63,180 bases of DNA, from assembly GCA_046546355.1 (NCBI GenBank), contig JBKGXZ010000003.1:1-63180 (forward strand), written 5' to 3'. Made by a program: the position numbers and the translations under genes. Position 1 is the first letter of the stretch. Each line of letters opens with the position of its first letter. The notes beneath the pieces are model-generated. The model saw only the letters and a program-made list of their open reading frames with translations. It did no database searches and was not told the DNA's origin. The stretch is from CAZBUB01 sp046546355. Lineage in GTDB: Bacteria; Desulfobacterota; Desulfovibrionia; Desulfovibrionales; Desulfothermaceae. Shown piece by piece: positions 42,789-50,830 of this stretch.

Positions 42789-43843
42789 CCAGGGTATATG
42801 CGGACTCTTGCGTGCAGTCCAGCCCTTTGGCCAAACGGGTCAGGGACAGGCTGCCTGAGGCAGAGTGGCAGATTCTGGATGAGGGGCAGGGGCCTGGAAG
42901 GGACAGCCCTGCAGGCAGCCTATACCTCAAGCATTACCAGGGCAGATTCCTTCGGCCCTGTCCAGGCACCTCGTTTTATCGCTGCTGCGGCTACCGCATT
43001 TTGCACATCGGCGAGAACTGCCCCCTGGAGTGCAGCTACTGCATCCTGCAGGGCTATTTCCAGGACAGCCTGCTCAAGGTCTGGGCCAACCAGGAGGATC
43101 TGTTTGCCCAGCTGCAGGAGGCCTTGAGGTTGTATCCTGCCCGCAGGTTCAGGCTGGGTACCGGAGAGTTTACTGATTCCCTGGCCCTGGAGGCAGTCAC
43201 TGGATATACCCGGGATCTGCTGGAGTTTTTGCAGGACAAGCCCAGGGTCTGCCTGGAGCTGAAGACCAAGATTGTGGACCTGTCCTGGATGCAGGCAGTG
43301 AAGCAACCGGAGCGGGTCCTGCCTGCCTGGTCCTTGAATTCTGTCAGGATCCAAAAAGAGCATGAGCCTGGCAGCGCCAGCCTGGAAGAGAGGCTGCAGG
43401 CAGCTTCCGAGTGCGCTGCTTGCGGATTCAGGGTCTGCCTGCATTTCGATCCCTTGGTTATGTATCCGGGCTGGGAAGAGGATTACAGGCAGAGCGTGGA
43501 GATGATCTTCGACTATTTAAGGCCTAGGGACATAGCCTATCTGAGCCTGGGCTCTCTGCGCTGCATGCCGGATTTGAGGCAGCGCATCCAGGCCAGGGGC
43601 CAGGGCAGGTTTTTGTTTGGCGCTGAGTATATCAAAGGCCTGGATGGCAAGCTGCGCTTGGTCAGGCCGCAGCGGGTGCGGCAGCTTAAGTTCATGGCAG
43701 AGCAGCTCCAGGCCAGGGGGCTTACGCGGCAGGTCTATCTGTGCATGGAGTCCGACCAGGTCTGGCAGGCTGCCCTGGGCTACAGGCCCAAGGATCTGGG
43801 CGGCCTGGAACAGCACCTGCTGGAGCTGGCTTTCCAGGAATGA
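42758..43843 (+). CDS. Radical-SAM protein of the spore-photoproduct-lyase (SPL) family
   Basis: 361 residues. The radical-SAM cluster motif is CPLECSYC (Cys-x3-Cys-x2-Cys) near residue 89, followed by FRLGTGEFTDSLALE and LELKTKI, blocks typical of SPL-family proteins. True SPL repairs spore photoproduct in endospores, which this lineage does not form. This branch is a non-spore SPL homologue, perhaps a DNA repair or modification enzyme. It overlaps the ParB-like gene by 31 bases. Confidence 0.87.
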   Translation: MADRALLPRIARVYADSCVQSSPLAKRVRDRLPEAEWQILDEGQGPGRDSPAGSLYLKHYQGRFLRPCPGTSFYRCCGYRILHIGENCPLECSYCILQGYFQDSLLKVWANQEDLFAQLQEALRLYPARRFRLGTGEFTDSLALEAVTGYTRDLLEFLQDKPRVCLELKTKIVDLSWMQAVKQPERVLPAWSLNSVRIQKEHEPGSASLEERLQAASECAACGFRVCLHFDPLVMYPGWEEDYRQSVEMIFDYLRPRDIAYLSLGSLRCMPDLRQRIQARGQGRFLFGAEYIKGLDGKLRLVRPQRVRQLKFMAEQLQARGLTRQVYLCMESDQVWQAALGYRPKDLGGLEQHLLELAFQE

Positions 43844-43847
43844 GGCT

Positions 43848-44360
43848 CTATTTATCCTGCAGGATCCTCTTGGCACAGCTGGATTTTATATAGCACTGTT
43901 CGCAGTCTCCAGAGAAAGGCATACTGGTCAACAGCCCGAAGCGCACATTCAGGCTGCCGCTGTTGTCAAACTCCAGGCCCAGCTGCTGCAGGGAGCGCTT
44001 CAGGATCTTGTTGGGCTCAGGTACCGGGGCGCAGTCCGAGTATCCAGCTTCCGGCAGGGCCTCCAGCAGGGAGGCCATGAGCAGGGCCTGGGCCAGGCTC
44101 TGCAGCTCCTGAGCCTTTTCGGGACTGTGTTCCTCTATCCTGGCCAAGCGGTCCTCGAACTCCTGGTCCAGGTATAGGAGCAGATAGCCCTTCTTCTGAC
44201 CCAGCTGATAGGCGCGCAGATAGTTGAATGTTTCCTGCCATAGCCCTTCCAGCTCCTTGGCCTTGTCTGTCTGGATACGCCGCTGCCCGGAGAGGAGCAT
44301 AAAGGCCTCCAGATCGAAAAAAGGTGTGATTTTAACTTCTTGCAGGGGCAGGGATTTCAT
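43848..44360 (-). CDS. Unknown protein with C-terminal three-cysteine motif
   Basis: 170 residues, largely helical, ending with C153-x2-C156-x5-C162 in a context (GDCEQCYIKSSCAK) reminiscent of the iron-sulfur staple of Cas4/AddB-type nucleases. However, no upstream fourth Cys or clear PD-(D/E)XK active site is present. I do not assign a function. The start at 44360 (AAGGACAG upstream) is preferred to the frame beginning at 44435, whose first codons come from dispersed-repeat copy D. Convergent with the SPL-family gene, four bases apart. Confidence 0.65.
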   Translation of the reverse strand: MKSLPLQEVKITPFFDLEAFMLLSGQRRIQTDKAKELEGLWQETFNYLRAYQLGQKKGYLLLYLDQEFEDRLARIEEHSPEKAQELQSLAQALLMASLLEALPEAGYSDCAPVPEPNKILKRSLQQLGLEFDNSGSLNVRFGLLTSMPFSGDCEQCYIKSSCAKRILQDK

Positions 44361-44370
44361 CTTGCTGTCC

Positions 44371-44461
44371 TTATTTTGACCAATACAGAGGGCGAGCGGC
44401 GCTCTCTCTCTGCGTTGGGGGTTGCAGTTTTCCATGCTTCGTTGTGCCCATTGAGGGCATG
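44371..44461 (+). repeat. Dispersed repeat, copy D (5' truncated, with degenerate hairpin insert)
   Basis: Begins at TATTTTGACCAATAC and keeps the insert seen in copy A, though its hairpin arms have decayed (GGGCGAGCG against GCGCTCTC). It ends with the TGCCC-ATTGA-GGGCA hairpin. It starts 11 bases from the ATG of the minus-strand gene at 43848-44360, so it supplies that gene's upstream region. Confidence 0.8.
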
Positions 44462-44502
44462 ATAGTTATGGAGTGTCTGCATGGGCTGCATCTAGGAGCC
44501 GG

Positions 44503-44937
44503 TCATTGTTGGCCCAGGAGCTGCCTCAGCCAGTCAGGCACACCTACAGGCCGGCCCTGGGGATTGACGCAGGCGTGCTCTGTGTAGCCCTTGCTCATCA
44601 GCCTGCTTTTTTCTGAATGGTTGTACACCAGATATACAAAGCTGAGGCTGGCCCGGCCCCATTTGCCGATCCCGGCGTAGATCCCGATCTGCTGATCATA
44701 TCGCACTGGGTAGCGGTAGCGGCAATAGGCCTCGCGTACCGGGAGCATCAGACCCTGCTTCTCGATATCCGCATAGCTGAAGCCTTGTTTGCGCAGAAAA
44801 TCGCTCCTGGCCTGCTCGAACCAGTGCAGGTAGTTGCCGTAATAGGCCACGCCCATGGCGTCAGTTTCCCCGTAGGAAACCATGTGCCTCCACTCACTGC
44901 AAGGCTGGGGAAAATCCTGCTCATCTATTTGCAGCAT
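44503..44937 (-). CDS. Acyl-CoA thioesterase, 4-hydroxybenzoyl-CoA thioesterase (YbgC) family
   Basis: 144 residues of the hot-dog fold. The active-site segment YGETDAMGVAYYGNYLHWFEQAR has the catalytic-region Asp and the helix of the YbgC group. The ATG overlaps the stop of the preceding gene by one base (TGATG), showing translational coupling. It hydrolyses short or aromatic acyl-CoA; physiological substrate unknown. Confidence 0.93.
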   Translation of the reverse strand: MLQIDEQDFPQPCSEWRHMVSYGETDAMGVAYYGNYLHWFEQARSDFLRKQGFSYADIEKQGLMLPVREAYCRYRYPVRYDQQIGIYAGIGKWGRASLSFVYLVYNHSEKSRLMSKGYTEHACVNPQGRPVGVPDWLRQLLGQQ

Positions 44938-46136
44938 CAGACCTCCAGGTCAGCCAGGGCCCAAGGCAAGAGCCCAGGGCCATTTTCAATAAACAGACCT
45001 GTCTGCTCAGCAGTCTGTTCTGAGAACTCTTCAGCTCCGTTGCGGGCAGGCTTAAGGGGGTTGTAGAACAGAAAGGGCACAGGGTCAGAGCTGTGGGTGC
45101 GCAAAGAAATGGGGGTCAGATGGTCGCAGGCCACCAGACAGGCCACGCCCTGCTTCTCCAGTTCAGGAAGCAAGCGGCCCAGGATCTGCTGGTCGAAGCG
45201 CTGAATTGCTTCTATCTTATCCTCGATGTTGCCTGCATGGGAGCACTCGTCAGGCCCTTCCAGGTGCAGATAGACAAATCCGCCCTTTTGCAGGAAATCA
45301 CTCGCGGCCTGGGCTTTGCCCTGGTAGTTGGTATCCAAAAGGCCGGTGGCTCCAGGGACATCCAGGATCTGCAGGCCACAGGCCCGGGCCAGGCCTCTGA
45401 TCAGGTCCACAGCTGAGATGGCCCCCCCTTTGAGCTGGAATTGTTCCTGGAAGTCGGGCAGCTGCAGGACGCCGCCCTGGCCCCAGGGCCACAAAGCGTT
45501 GGCCCTGGTCTGGTTCCAGGGCCGGGCCAGCAAGCGGGCGGATTCCTGCAGGAGATCCCAAAGCTGCTGGCTCTGAGCATAGGTCTGCAAGTCCTGCTTC
45601 AGGCTCTGATTCAGGATATCATGGGGGGGATTTATCTGCAGCTCTGCCTCAGGGGCCTGCAGGCCATTTCTCTGTACCAACAGATGCCTGTACTGCAGGC
45701 CGCAGATCAGCTCCAGGGCCTGGGGCTTTAGCTCTTCGTGCAGGGTGCGCAGGATGATCTCTGCTTCTTCGGTCCGGATATGTCCGGCGCAGTAGTCAAG
45801 CATTGTTCCCTGGGCAGAGAACTCGGACACAGTACACAGGTTGAGCCTGAAGACCAGATCCTGGGGATCAAGCGCCAGACCCTGGGCAGAGGCCTCTATT
45901 GGGCCGCGGCCGGTATGGTACTGCAGGGGGTCAAAGCCCAGCAGGGCCATGTTGGCGATATCCGAGCCAGGCGGGCTGCCTGCAGGGATGGTCTGGCACA
46001 GGCCCTGCACGGAGATTGGGGCCAGGTAGTCCAAATTGGGGGTCTCAGCAGCCTGCAGCGGGGTTTTGCCCTCCAGGTCCTGCAAGGGATAGTCCCCCAT
46101 GCCGTCCGCGATTAAAAAGATGAGTTTCTGGCGCAT
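44937..46136 (-). CDS. ApgM-family alkaline-phosphatase-superfamily protein; phosphoglycerate mutase or proposed homoserine kinase
   Basis: 399 residues. Metal and nucleophile motifs are LIADGMGD, PPGSDIANMALLGFDP (Ser nucleophile), HLEGPDECSHAGN and ACDHLTPI...HSSDPVPF, as in archaeal-type cofactor-independent phosphoglycerate mutase. A subgroup of this family (TIGR02535 as I recall it) is proposed to be homoserine kinase in genomes lacking ThrB. This gene sits 17 bases after homoserine dehydrogenase and matches that context, so homoserine kinase activity is plausible. Sequence alone does not settle the reaction. Confidence 0.85.
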   Translation of the reverse strand: MRQKLIFLIADGMGDYPLQDLEGKTPLQAAETPNLDYLAPISVQGLCQTIPAGSPPGSDIANMALLGFDPLQYHTGRGPIEASAQGLALDPQDLVFRLNLCTVSEFSAQGTMLDYCAGHIRTEEAEIILRTLHEELKPQALELICGLQYRHLLVQRNGLQAPEAELQINPPHDILNQSLKQDLQTYAQSQQLWDLLQESARLLARPWNQTRANALWPWGQGGVLQLPDFQEQFQLKGGAISAVDLIRGLARACGLQILDVPGATGLLDTNYQGKAQAASDFLQKGGFVYLHLEGPDECSHAGNIEDKIEAIQRFDQQILGRLLPELEKQGVACLVACDHLTPISLRTHSSDPVPFLFYNPLKPARNGAEEFSEQTAEQTGLFIENGPGLLPWALADLEV

Positions 46137-46152
46137 GGTGCTGGCTTTGGGG

Positions 46153-47445
46153 TTAGAGGATGCGAAAATGTGCCACCGGGGCCTTAATGAAGTCCAGCCT
46201 TTCTATCTCCTGCAGGGCTGATTGCACATCCTGCATTTGGGCGCTGTGGGTCAAGAAGACCACCGGCACGAACTGGCCGTTGGCCTCCTGCTTTTGCACC
46301 ACCTGGGCGATGCTGATGTTCCTTTCGCCCATAATCCCGGACAGGATAGACAGCACCCCGGGGCGGTCCTGGACAGTGAACCTGAAGTAATGCTTGCAGA
46401 CCGTGAGCTGGGGGTCCAGGATAGCAGCCCTGGGCAGACTGGAATTCAGGAAGCCAGTATTGTTGTAGTAAGCAGTCCTGTTAACCAGGGTCATGATGTC
46501 CGCCAGCACTGCGCTGCCTGTGGGCAGGTCACCTGCGCCCTGCCCGTAGAGCATGACGGGCCCTACTGCATTGCCCTCCAGGAGGATGGCGTTGAAAGGC
46601 CCTTCCACCTTGGCCAGCATATGCTCGGCAGGCAACAGAGCAGGGAAAATCCCTGCCTGCAGTTGGCCGGACTTTTCCTTGACCTGGGCTATGAGCTTGA
46701 TGCGGTAGCCGAACCCCCAGGCCCGGGAAATGTCAAAGGGCTGGATATCCCTGATTCCCTGCACAGGCAGATCCTGGAGGGGATAATCTTGGCCGTAAGC
46801 GATGCGCACCAGCACGGTCAGCTTGTGGGCCGCATCCAGGCCGTCTACATCCAGGGCTGGATCAGCTTCAGCATAGCCCAGGCCCTGGGCCTGGCCCAGG
46901 GCCTGGGAAAAGCTGAGCCCCTTTTGGGTCATTTCAGAGAGGATGTAGTTGGCTGTACCGTTTAAAATGGCGGTCAAGGACTTGATCCTGTTGCCAGCCA
47001 GGCTCTCCTTCAGGGTTTGTACAATGGGGATGCCCCCGGCTACGCTGGCCTCGTAGTAGAGTCCGAGGTTGTTCTTGGCCGCCAGCTCAAAGAGCTCCGG
47101 TCCTTTTTCAGCCAGCAGGGCTTTGTTGGCAGTGACCACTGACTTGCCTGACTCAAGGGCGCCCTTGATGAGCTCATAAGCAGTGTCCAGGCCCCCGATC
47201 AGCTCCACGACTATGTCCAGGTCCTGGTCCTGGACCAGGTCCTGGTAGTTGGAGGTCAGTCTGGTTCCCGGCCCAGGCAAGGAGGTGCGAACCTTGTCCA
47301 GATCCCGGACCAGGATGCTGGAGATCTCAAGCTCCTTGCCCATGCGCTGGAAGATCCAGTCCTTATTGTGTTCCAGGATCTGGACCAGCCCTGTGCCCAC
47401 GGTACCGAATCCAGCCAGGCCGATGCGTATCTTTTGCTTTTGCAT
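46153..47445 (-). CDS. hom: Homoserine dehydrogenase
   Basis: 430 residues. It reduces aspartate semialdehyde to homoserine. The NAD(P) Rossmann motif is GLAGFGTVGTG, VTANKALLAEKG marks the cofactor region, and the catalytic domain holds YEASVAGGIPIV and GYAEADPALDVDGLDAAHKL with the catalytic Lys/Asp. A C-terminal ACT domain (about 350-430) suggests feedback control by threonine. The start at 47445 (TTGGAG six bases upstream) is preferred to 47487. It is flanked by an AlaC-like aminotransferase and the ApgM-family gene. Confidence 0.96.
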   Translation of the reverse strand: MQKQKIRIGLAGFGTVGTGLVQILEHNKDWIFQRMGKELEISSILVRDLDKVRTSLPGPGTRLTSNYQDLVQDQDLDIVVELIGGLDTAYELIKGALESGKSVVTANKALLAEKGPELFELAAKNNLGLYYEASVAGGIPIVQTLKESLAGNRIKSLTAILNGTANYILSEMTQKGLSFSQALGQAQGLGYAEADPALDVDGLDAAHKLTVLVRIAYGQDYPLQDLPVQGIRDIQPFDISRAWGFGYRIKLIAQVKEKSGQLQAGIFPALLPAEHMLAKVEGPFNAILLEGNAVGPVMLYGQGAGDLPTGSAVLADIMTLVNRTAYYNNTGFLNSSLPRAAILDPQLTVCKHYFRFTVQDRPGVLSILSGIMGERNISIAQVVQKQEANGQFVPVVFLTHSAQMQDVQSALQEIERLDFIKAPVAHFRIL

Positions 47446-47489
47446 GTGCTGCTCCAATTTCAGGCAAGCTTTGCTGGTTGAGCTCATGA

Positions 47490-48659
47490 TCAGGACATGA
47501 GCTTCTTCAGTCCCCTGATGGCCTGGTTGGTCCTGTGCCGGTTCTCCACCAGAGCGAAGCGTACGTGGTCATCACCGTAGTGTCCGAAGCCCAGGCCTGG
47601 TGACAGGGCTACCTGGGCCTCTCGCAGGGCCAGCTTGGAAAATTCTACTGAGCCCATGGATCTATATCTCTCCGGGATCCGGGCCCAGACGAACATGGTG
47701 GCCCAAGGGGCCTCTATCTCCCAGCCGATGCGATTCAGGCCGCTTACCAGGCAGTCTCTGCGGCTCCTGTACTCCTGGACTATCTCCTGTACGCAGTCCT
47801 GGGGCCCGTTCAGGGCCACAATAGATGCGATCTGGATGGGCTGGAAGATGCCGTAGTCCAGGTAGCTCTTGATCCTGGTCAGGGCGTGGACAATATCCGG
47901 ATTGCCACAGCAAAATCCCACCCGCCACCCAGCCATGGAGTAGCTCTTGGACATGGAGAAGAACTCTACACCAACGTCCTTGGCCCCCTTGGCCTGCAGA
48001 AAGCTGGGCGGACTGTAGCCATCAAAGGAGAGATCAGCATAGGCAAAGTCATGGATGACAATGATGTTGTGCTCCTTGGCGAAGTCCACAATCTTTTGGA
48101 AGAACTCCAGATCCACAACTGCTGTGGTGGGGTTGTGCGGGAAGGAGATTATCAGCAGCTTGGGCATGGGCCAGGTCTGCTTGGTGGCCTGCAGCAGATC
48201 CTGGAAGAAGTCCCGGTTCTTGTCTATAGGGATACGCCGCACGTCCGCCCCGGCAATGATCGCGCTGTAGGTATGAATGGGGTAGGTGGGATCTGGGGCA
48301 AAGACAACATCCCCAGGGCTGAGCATGGCCAAGGCCAAATGGGAGAGGCCTTCCTTGGCCCCAATGGTGACCACTGCCTCGGATTCCGGGTCCAGATCTA
48401 CATCGTACCTGCGGGAGTACCAGTCGCATATCGCCCTGCGCAGGTTGGGGATGCCTTTAGAAGCTGAGTACCTATGGTTTACAGCCTTGGGCACGGCCTC
48501 CACCAGCTTGTCCACGATATGCTTGGGGGTGGGCAGGTCAGGGTTGCCCATGCCCAAGTCTACAATGTCTTCACCTTGGCGTCTGAGCTGCATCTTGAGG
48601 TCGTTGACCACTGCAAAGACATAAGGTGGCAGGCGCTGCATGCGGGGAAACATATCCAT
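47490..48659 (-). CDS. Class I/II PLP aminotransferase, AlaC-like
   Basis: 389 residues. It opens DMFPRMQRLPPYVFAVVNDLK, has LGMGNPDLPTP, the cofactor Asn and Tyr region (SFPHNPTT, DFAYADLSF), the PLP lysine in FSMSKSYSMAGWRVGF and the substrate Arg in RFALVENRHR. This pattern is typical of AlaC/YfdZ alanine transaminases and close to LL-diaminopimelate aminotransferases. As the first gene of the run with hom it may serve aspartate-family amino acid synthesis. The start at 48659 has GGAG upstream; the frame extends to 48725. Confidence 0.92.
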   Translation of the reverse strand: MDMFPRMQRLPPYVFAVVNDLKMQLRRQGEDIVDLGMGNPDLPTPKHIVDKLVEAVPKAVNHRYSASKGIPNLRRAICDWYSRRYDVDLDPESEAVVTIGAKEGLSHLALAMLSPGDVVFAPDPTYPIHTYSAIIAGADVRRIPIDKNRDFFQDLLQATKQTWPMPKLLIISFPHNPTTAVVDLEFFQKIVDFAKEHNIIVIHDFAYADLSFDGYSPPSFLQAKGAKDVGVEFFSMSKSYSMAGWRVGFCCGNPDIVHALTRIKSYLDYGIFQPIQIASIVALNGPQDCVQEIVQEYRSRRDCLVSGLNRIGWEIEAPWATMFVWARIPERYRSMGSVEFSKLALREAQVALSPGLGFGHYGDDHVRFALVENRHRTNQAIRGLKKLMS

Positions 48660-48797
48660 AAGTGTATGCTCCGGGTTTGAACTTGTGTTGATTATTCCTG
48701 CTATCCAGGCTGGAATAAGGCTCATATTTATCCGTCAAAGGGACTGTATGTCAAAGGGGAAATTGGCCTGGAGGTCAAGGCATGGACGAAAATCCAG

Positions 48798-48826
48798 TTG
48801 ACAAATTTGTGGGGCATCTTACAGAA
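48798..48826 (+). promoter_or_regulatory. Possible sigma-70 promoter before hsp20
   Basis: TTGACA (48798-48803) with CAGAAT 18 bases later (48822-48827). The -10 element is weak. No CIRCE-type inverted repeat was seen. Confidence 0.3.
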
Positions 48827-48901
48827 TATATTGCTGGGTGCGGGATTTAGCAAGCCAGCTGAAAAGGAAATAATAAGCAAAGCCAAGGCAAGGAGTAGAT
48901 C

Positions 48902-49357
48902 ATGCACCGTCATCCGGACAATCCTTGGCTGGAAATCCAGGGCATGAAGCAAAGAATGGACAAGCTCATGGATGAGGTCCGGGAGAGATTCGACCTGGAG
49001 AAGGAAGCCAGCGGGAAGCTGGCCCTCTGGCAGCCTGCAACTGATGCCTATGAGACTGAATCGGAATACGTCATCCAGATGGAGCTGCCTGGCCTGAGCC
49101 GGGAAGAGATCTCCCTGGAGGTCAAGAGCAAGGAGCTTTGGGTCAGCGGGGAAAGAAGGATGATCAAGGAGGCTACAGGCAGCAACTATCATATCCTGGA
49201 GAGATGCTATGGGCCTTTTGCCAGGAAGTTCAAGCTGCCGGAAGAGGTGGACCAGAACCGGGTTCAGGCCTCTTTTGTGCATGGGCTTTTGAGCATCAGC
49301 ATGCCTAAGGTTGCCAAAAGGCCCAAGTATCAGAAAATTAAAGTCACTAATGAGTAA
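48902..49357 (+). CDS. Hsp20/alpha-crystallin family small heat-shock protein
   Basis: 151 residues. The alpha-crystallin domain starts near residue 40 (WQPATDAYETESEYVIQMELPG) and has the consensus LSREEISLEVKSKELWVSGER and the FARKFKLPEEVD...V-ASF-HGLLSISMPK strands. It is an ATP-independent holdase chaperone that assembles into oligomers. AAGGAG precedes the ATG. The next gene, htpX, is also a stress gene. Confidence 0.95.
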   Translation: MHRHPDNPWLEIQGMKQRMDKLMDEVRERFDLEKEASGKLALWQPATDAYETESEYVIQMELPGLSREEISLEVKSKELWVSGERRMIKEATGSNYHILERCYGPFARKFKLPEEVDQNRVQASFVHGLLSISMPKVAKRPKYQKIKVTNE

Positions 49358-49483
49358 TAAGGTTAAAGATAAAAAGTAAAATAATGAAATCGGTAGCTTT
49401 AGCCACAAGAGGTTATAGAGATTGAGAATGTTGAAAGTTGTCAGTGGAACAACTCTGCAAAAAGAACATTGCAAGGAGAGGAT

Positions 49484-50329
49484 ATGACCAACCAGCTGAA
49501 GACAGGTATCTTGCTGGGGCTGCTGACAGCCCTGATCTTGCTTTTCGGCAATCTTCTGGGAGGTCAGGGCGGGCTGATGATTGCCTTTGTCCTGGCTATA
49601 GCCATGAACGTGGGCAGCTACTGGTTCTCGGACCGGATCGTGCTCTCCATGTATAAGGCGCACGAGGTCTCATCCAACCAGGCCCCGGAATTGCACGGAA
49701 TTGTGCAGGAGCTGGCAGCCAAGGCTGGATTGCCCAAGCCCAGGGTGTTCATCATTCCTGGAGACGCACCCAATGCATTTGCCACTGGTCGGAATCCGGA
49801 TCACGGGGTGGTGGCTGTAACCCAGGGCTTGCTCAAGCTTTTGAGCCCGGAAGAGATCAAGGGGGTCCTGGCCCACGAAATGGGGCACATTAAGAACCGG
49901 GACATTTTGATCCAGACCATAGCCGCCACCATGGCGGGGGTGATCATGTTCGTGTCCAGTATGATCAAATGGGCGGCCATATTCGGCATGGGCGGAGACG
50001 ATGAAGGCGGCAATCCCCTGCTGGCCATCGTTCTGGCTATTGTGGCCCCTATTGCAGCCATGCTGATCCAGATGGCCATTTCCAGATCCAGGGAGTATCT
50101 GGCGGACCAGAGCGGGGCAGAGCTGGCAGGAAATCCCAGATACCTGGCCCGGGCCCTGGAGAAGCTGGACGCCTACAGCAAAAAGGCCCCTGCCCAGCAA
50201 CAGGCCAATCCAGCCACAGCTCACATGTTTATTGTGAACCCCTTGAGCGGGAGCAGCATAGCCAGCCTGTTCAGCACCCACCCCCCGATTCAGGAGAGGG
50301 TCAAGCGCCTGCAGGGCATGGCAGCCTGA
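49484..50329 (+). CDS. htpX: Membrane zinc metalloprotease HtpX
   Basis: 281 residues, like E. coli HtpX. Two N-terminal transmembrane segments (about 8-24, 28-48) are followed by the zinc motif HEMGH, GVLAHEMGHIKNRD, and two further hydrophobic segments near 140-165 and 180-205. The third ligand region is SREYLADQSGAEL. It degrades misfolded membrane proteins at the inner membrane. The start at 49484 is chosen for AAGGAGAGG. Confidence 0.96.
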   Translation: MTNQLKTGILLGLLTALILLFGNLLGGQGGLMIAFVLAIAMNVGSYWFSDRIVLSMYKAHEVSSNQAPELHGIVQELAAKAGLPKPRVFIIPGDAPNAFATGRNPDHGVVAVTQGLLKLLSPEEIKGVLAHEMGHIKNRDILIQTIAATMAGVIMFVSSMIKWAAIFGMGGDDEGGNPLLAIVLAIVAPIAAMLIQMAISRSREYLADQSGAELAGNPRYLARALEKLDAYSKKAPAQQQANPATAHMFIVNPLSGSSIASLFSTHPPIQERVKRLQGMAA

Positions 50330-50355
50330 TTGTATATTCAAGAATGAATTTTATC

Positions 50356-50391
50356 CTCCAGACCTGGGCCAGGCCAGGACCAGGTCTGGAG
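50356..50391 (+). terminator. 12-bp hairpin after htpX
   Basis: CTCCAGACCTGG (50356-50367) and CCAGGTCTGGAG (50380-50391) are perfect complements around a 12-base loop. A T-rich stretch follows about ten bases on (GGATTTTTGT). Confidence 0.7.
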
Positions 50392-50529
50392 CTGCCTTGG
50401 ATTTTTGTCGTAACTGCTCGCATGATAACAATCCCCGGACCCTGTTCCCCTCCCAGTTCCCCAGTTAATCCGGGCAGAGCAGCTAGTAAATAGCCACCTT
50501 TTGCCTGTCATTTTAAGCCAGACCTGTGG

Positions 50530-50562
50530 GCTGCGGTCCCAATCCGCAGCAGCAGGGGGTTT
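50530..50562 (+). terminator. Hairpin with T tract upstream of the dsrM operon promoter
   Basis: GCTGCGG (50530-50536) and CCGCAGC (50544-50550), then AGCAGGGGG and TTTTTT (50560-50565). It insulates the promoter 20 bases further on from htpX readthrough. Confidence 0.65.
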
Positions 50563-50579
50563 TTTGTTATTTTTTTCAC

Positions 50580-50607
50580 TTGACAGGTTTTGCTGCTTAA
50601 GTATAAA
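50580..50607 (+). promoter_or_regulatory. Sigma-70-type promoter of the RsbRD-N/dsrMKJOP operon
   Basis: TTGACA (50580-50585), 16 bases, TATAAA (50602-50607). The predicted transcript begins near 50614, giving an untranslated leader of about 217 bases before the first gene. Confidence 0.75.
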
Positions 50608-50830
50608 AATGCAGGAATCACAGCCTAGGGCTGCATGCTTTGCGAGACTTCAGGCTGCTGGTTTTATGGTGTTTTTTTATTCTAGACCAGGATCCTAGGG
50701 CAGCAGTTAGCTTCGTCAATAACAGGATGCCCAAAGATCACCTTGCTGCGCTTTATGTGCATGTCACTGAATATCCGTCTGGGCTCTCCAGGCGCTTCAT
50801 CTGGCTAATTCACAACAAAGAGGTCTTATC
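50608..50830 (+). other. Long untranslated leader of the dsrM operon
   Basis: About 220 bases with no open frame of note. I see no known riboswitch family and no obvious transcription-terminating hairpin. Its length suggests possible post-transcriptional control. Confidence 0.4.
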
